A DNA stretch of 64,000 nt. Source: Halorubrum alkaliphilum (lineage in GTDB: Archaea > Halobacteriota > Halobacteria > Halobacteriales > Haloferacaceae). The DNA lies in contig NZ_JAGGKQ010000005.1 in NCBI RefSeq assembly GCF_017873815.1, positions 1-64,000 on the forward strand, written 5' to 3'. The notes below the pieces were generated by a model, which worked only from the letters and a program-made list of their open reading frames with translations, was not told the DNA's origin and made no database searches. Positions 63,825 to 64,000 of the stretch are shown here, in pieces (position 1 is the first letter of the stretch; every line of letters begins with the position of its first letter). The position numbers and the translations under genes were made by a program.

Positions 63825-64000
63825 TCACGGATCGACGCCCGTGTCCTCGGCGATCGGTGTAGCACCCGTTCGTTCGGAAACCTGATCCAGATACGACCGC
63901 AAACTCGGGCGGTACGCCGGGTCGGCGACGCTCATCACCGCGTCCGGTCGCTCCCGTAGCGATAGCCCTCGGAGATCAGCGACCCCGTGTTCAGTAACGA
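63825..64000 (-). CDS. Acetyl-CoA hydrolase/transferase, C-terminal part (cut by the window edge)
   Basis: The last 57 residues of a minus-strand gene remain, ending at the TGA at 63825-63827. VTEHGVADLRGLSLRERPDA matches the conserved C-terminal motif of acetyl-CoA hydrolase/CoA-transferase proteins (4-hydroxybutyrate CoA-transferase family). These enzymes hydrolyse acyl-CoA or move CoA between acids. The rest of the gene lies beyond 64000. Confidence 0.85.
   Translation of the reverse strand, partial: VTEHGVADLRGLSLRERPDAVMSVADPAYRPSLRSYLDQVSERTGATPIAEDTGVDP

Overview
The window comes from a GC-rich haloarchaeon (class Halobacteria). The predicted proteins are very acidic. TATA boxes lie 24-35 nt before start codons, which implies leaderless mRNAs. 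Lipoproteins carry twin-arginine signals followed by a lipobox. The genes include TBP, Orc1/Cdc6, MBF1, an XPB-like helicase, a SAMP-type ubiquitin-like protein and a tRNA with an archaeal bulge-helix-bulge intron. The genus cannot be fixed from the sequence alone; a Halorubrum-like member of the Haloferacales would fit.

Layout. 1-4.3 kb is information processing: a hairpin-rich non-coding start, TBP, then orc1/cdc6 and its replication origin (three identical origin recognition boxes, a 17-bp iteron-like array, A-rich and AT-rich tracts), then a MarR-like regulator. 4.4-12 kb holds a malic enzyme, membrane proteins, a universal stress protein, a 2-hydroxyacid dehydrogenase and a cystathionine gamma-synthase-type enzyme. 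12-16.3 kb is an ABC importer operon (lipoprotein, two permeases, a 41-codon coupled ORF, ATPase), followed by an intron-bearing tRNA-Glu. 16.5-21.7 kb is the phosphate system pstSCAB with a divergent AbrB-PhoU regulator. 21.8-32.7 kb holds mixed genes: an extended SAMP/MoaD-like protein, a fumarylacetoacetate hydrolase-family protein, a DUF418 protein, an oxidoreductase, a thiamine-diphosphate enzyme, an aldo/keto reductase and an XPB-like helicase.

32.7-33.7 kb is a long non-coding stretch packed with about a dozen perfect short hairpins, most with 3-nt loops; it is the oddest non-coding structure in the window. 33.7-41.2 kb carries MBF1, a DICT-domain protein, triosephosphate isomerase, dnaK-dnaJ, a cupin and a shortened AMP-binding-like protein. 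41.2-43.2 kb is a nested mobile region: a complete 1359-bp DDE insertion sequence sits in the terminal hairpin of an IS200/IS605-like relic. 43.2-49.7 kb is a dipeptide/oligopeptide ABC operon. 50.4-56.7 kb is a lysine operon by the succinylase diaminopimelate route (dapA, dapB, dapD, lysA, dapF, dapE). 57-64 kb holds an HD-domain protein, an aldehyde dehydrogenase, a divergent 1247-residue protein joining a DNA-binding regulator to a P-loop ATPase and TPR repeats, a PUA-domain protein, and the end of an acetyl-CoA hydrolase/transferase gene.

The strongest leads are the hairpin array, the regulator-ATPase-TPR fusion, the mixed ORB/iteron origin, the SAMP-like protein with two diglycine sites, and the unusually many short tandem repeats (5-30 bp) in promoters and protein N-termini. 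No CRISPR array, rRNA gene, prophage or recognisable defence island was found.
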